DNA of 7,944 nucleotides from Thiobacillus sp. (GTDB taxonomy: Bacteria > Pseudomonadota > Gammaproteobacteria > Burkholderiales > Thiobacillaceae): assembly GCA_024710445.1 (NCBI GenBank), contig JANJUT010000054.1, positions 1 to 7,944 of the forward strand, given 5' to 3'. The position numbers and the translations under genes were made by a program. Shown in pieces: positions 7,884 through 7,944 of the stretch. How positions within the stretch are numbered: position 1 is the first letter of the stretch; the number at the start of each line of letters is the position of its first letter. Under the pieces are notes generated by a model that made no database searches, was not told the DNA's origin, and saw only the letters and a program-made list of their open reading frames with translations.

Positions 7884-7893
7884 TGTAAATCAT
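7880..7893. promoter_or_regulatory. FNR/CRP-family-like palindromic operator candidate
   Basis: ATGAT-GTAA-ATCAT is a perfect 5+5 inverted repeat with a 4-base spacer. It agrees with the FNR/ANR consensus TTGAT-N4-ATCAA at 8 of 10 half-site bases. It overlaps the yrfG stop codon and lies 24 bases before the ATG of the next gene. A third ATGAT follows at 7897-7901. If a factor bound at -41.5, transcription would start near 7928 with TTACAT (7914-7919) near the -10 position. That start is inside the proposed next coding region, so either that start is wrong or the site works differently. Confidence 0.35.
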
Positions 7894-7917
7894 TGCATGA
7901 TCAGGAGCGAGCATTAC

Positions 7918-7944
7918 ATGAGTTACCGTTCTTTCGTCGTTTTG
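7918..7944 (+). CDS. Start of an unidentified downstream gene (3' partial)
   Basis: Only nine codons are visible, reading MSYRSFVVL. AGGAG (7903-7907) lies ten bases before the ATG and is the best ribosome site in the gap. An in-frame ATG at 7897 would add MIRSEHY but has no comparable ribosome site. The Arg followed by hydrophobic residues could be the start of a signal peptide or membrane segment, but nine residues cannot identify a family. Function unknown. Confidence 0.4.

Overview
The window is GC-rich chromosomal DNA from a proteobacterium, most likely a betaproteobacterium or a related gammaproteobacterium. The evidence is the gene order tamB - surE - pcm - nlpD - rpoS - yrfG, all on the + strand, and the GIGMTS-type N-terminus of Pcm, which I recall from betaproteobacterial homologues. 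RpoS and NlpD are themselves proteobacterial hallmarks. I see no phage, plasmid, defence or transposase gene. This is a core stress and envelope locus, and the one accessory-looking piece is a small repeat element.

Layout. Positions 1-3774 hold tamB, the inner-membrane anchored periplasmic subunit of the TamA/TamB envelope machinery; its 5' end lies outside the window. A 103-base gap (3775-3877) holds a possible promoter and a very short upstream reading frame. Then comes a compact run: surE (nucleotidase), pcm (isoaspartyl protein repair), nlpD (lipoprotein activator of a septal amidase), rpoS (stationary-phase sigma factor) and yrfG (HAD-family GMP/IMP nucleotidase). Junctions are a 16-base overlap, a 1-base overlap, a 4-base overlap and a 4-base gap, so the five genes are probably co-transcribed and translationally coupled. 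After yrfG, a symmetrical FNR/CRP-like site precedes the first codons of another gene cut by the window end.

How the genes work together. surE-pcm-nlpD-rpoS is the conserved stationary-phase survival cluster: SurE and YrfG dephosphorylate nucleotides, Pcm repairs aged proteins, NlpD links cell-wall splitting to division, and RpoS drives the general stress response. TamB adds an envelope-homeostasis function upstream.

The most unusual feature is a cluster of four small palindromes joined by constant GTGGTTGT / ACAACCAC arms, at about 1870-1984 inside tamB. It keeps the reading frame and adds roughly 37 residues of foreign-looking composition, including the only two cysteines in the visible TamB. 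It looks like a REP-like or palindromic element inserted in frame into a coding gene, comparable in principle to Rickettsia palindromic elements.
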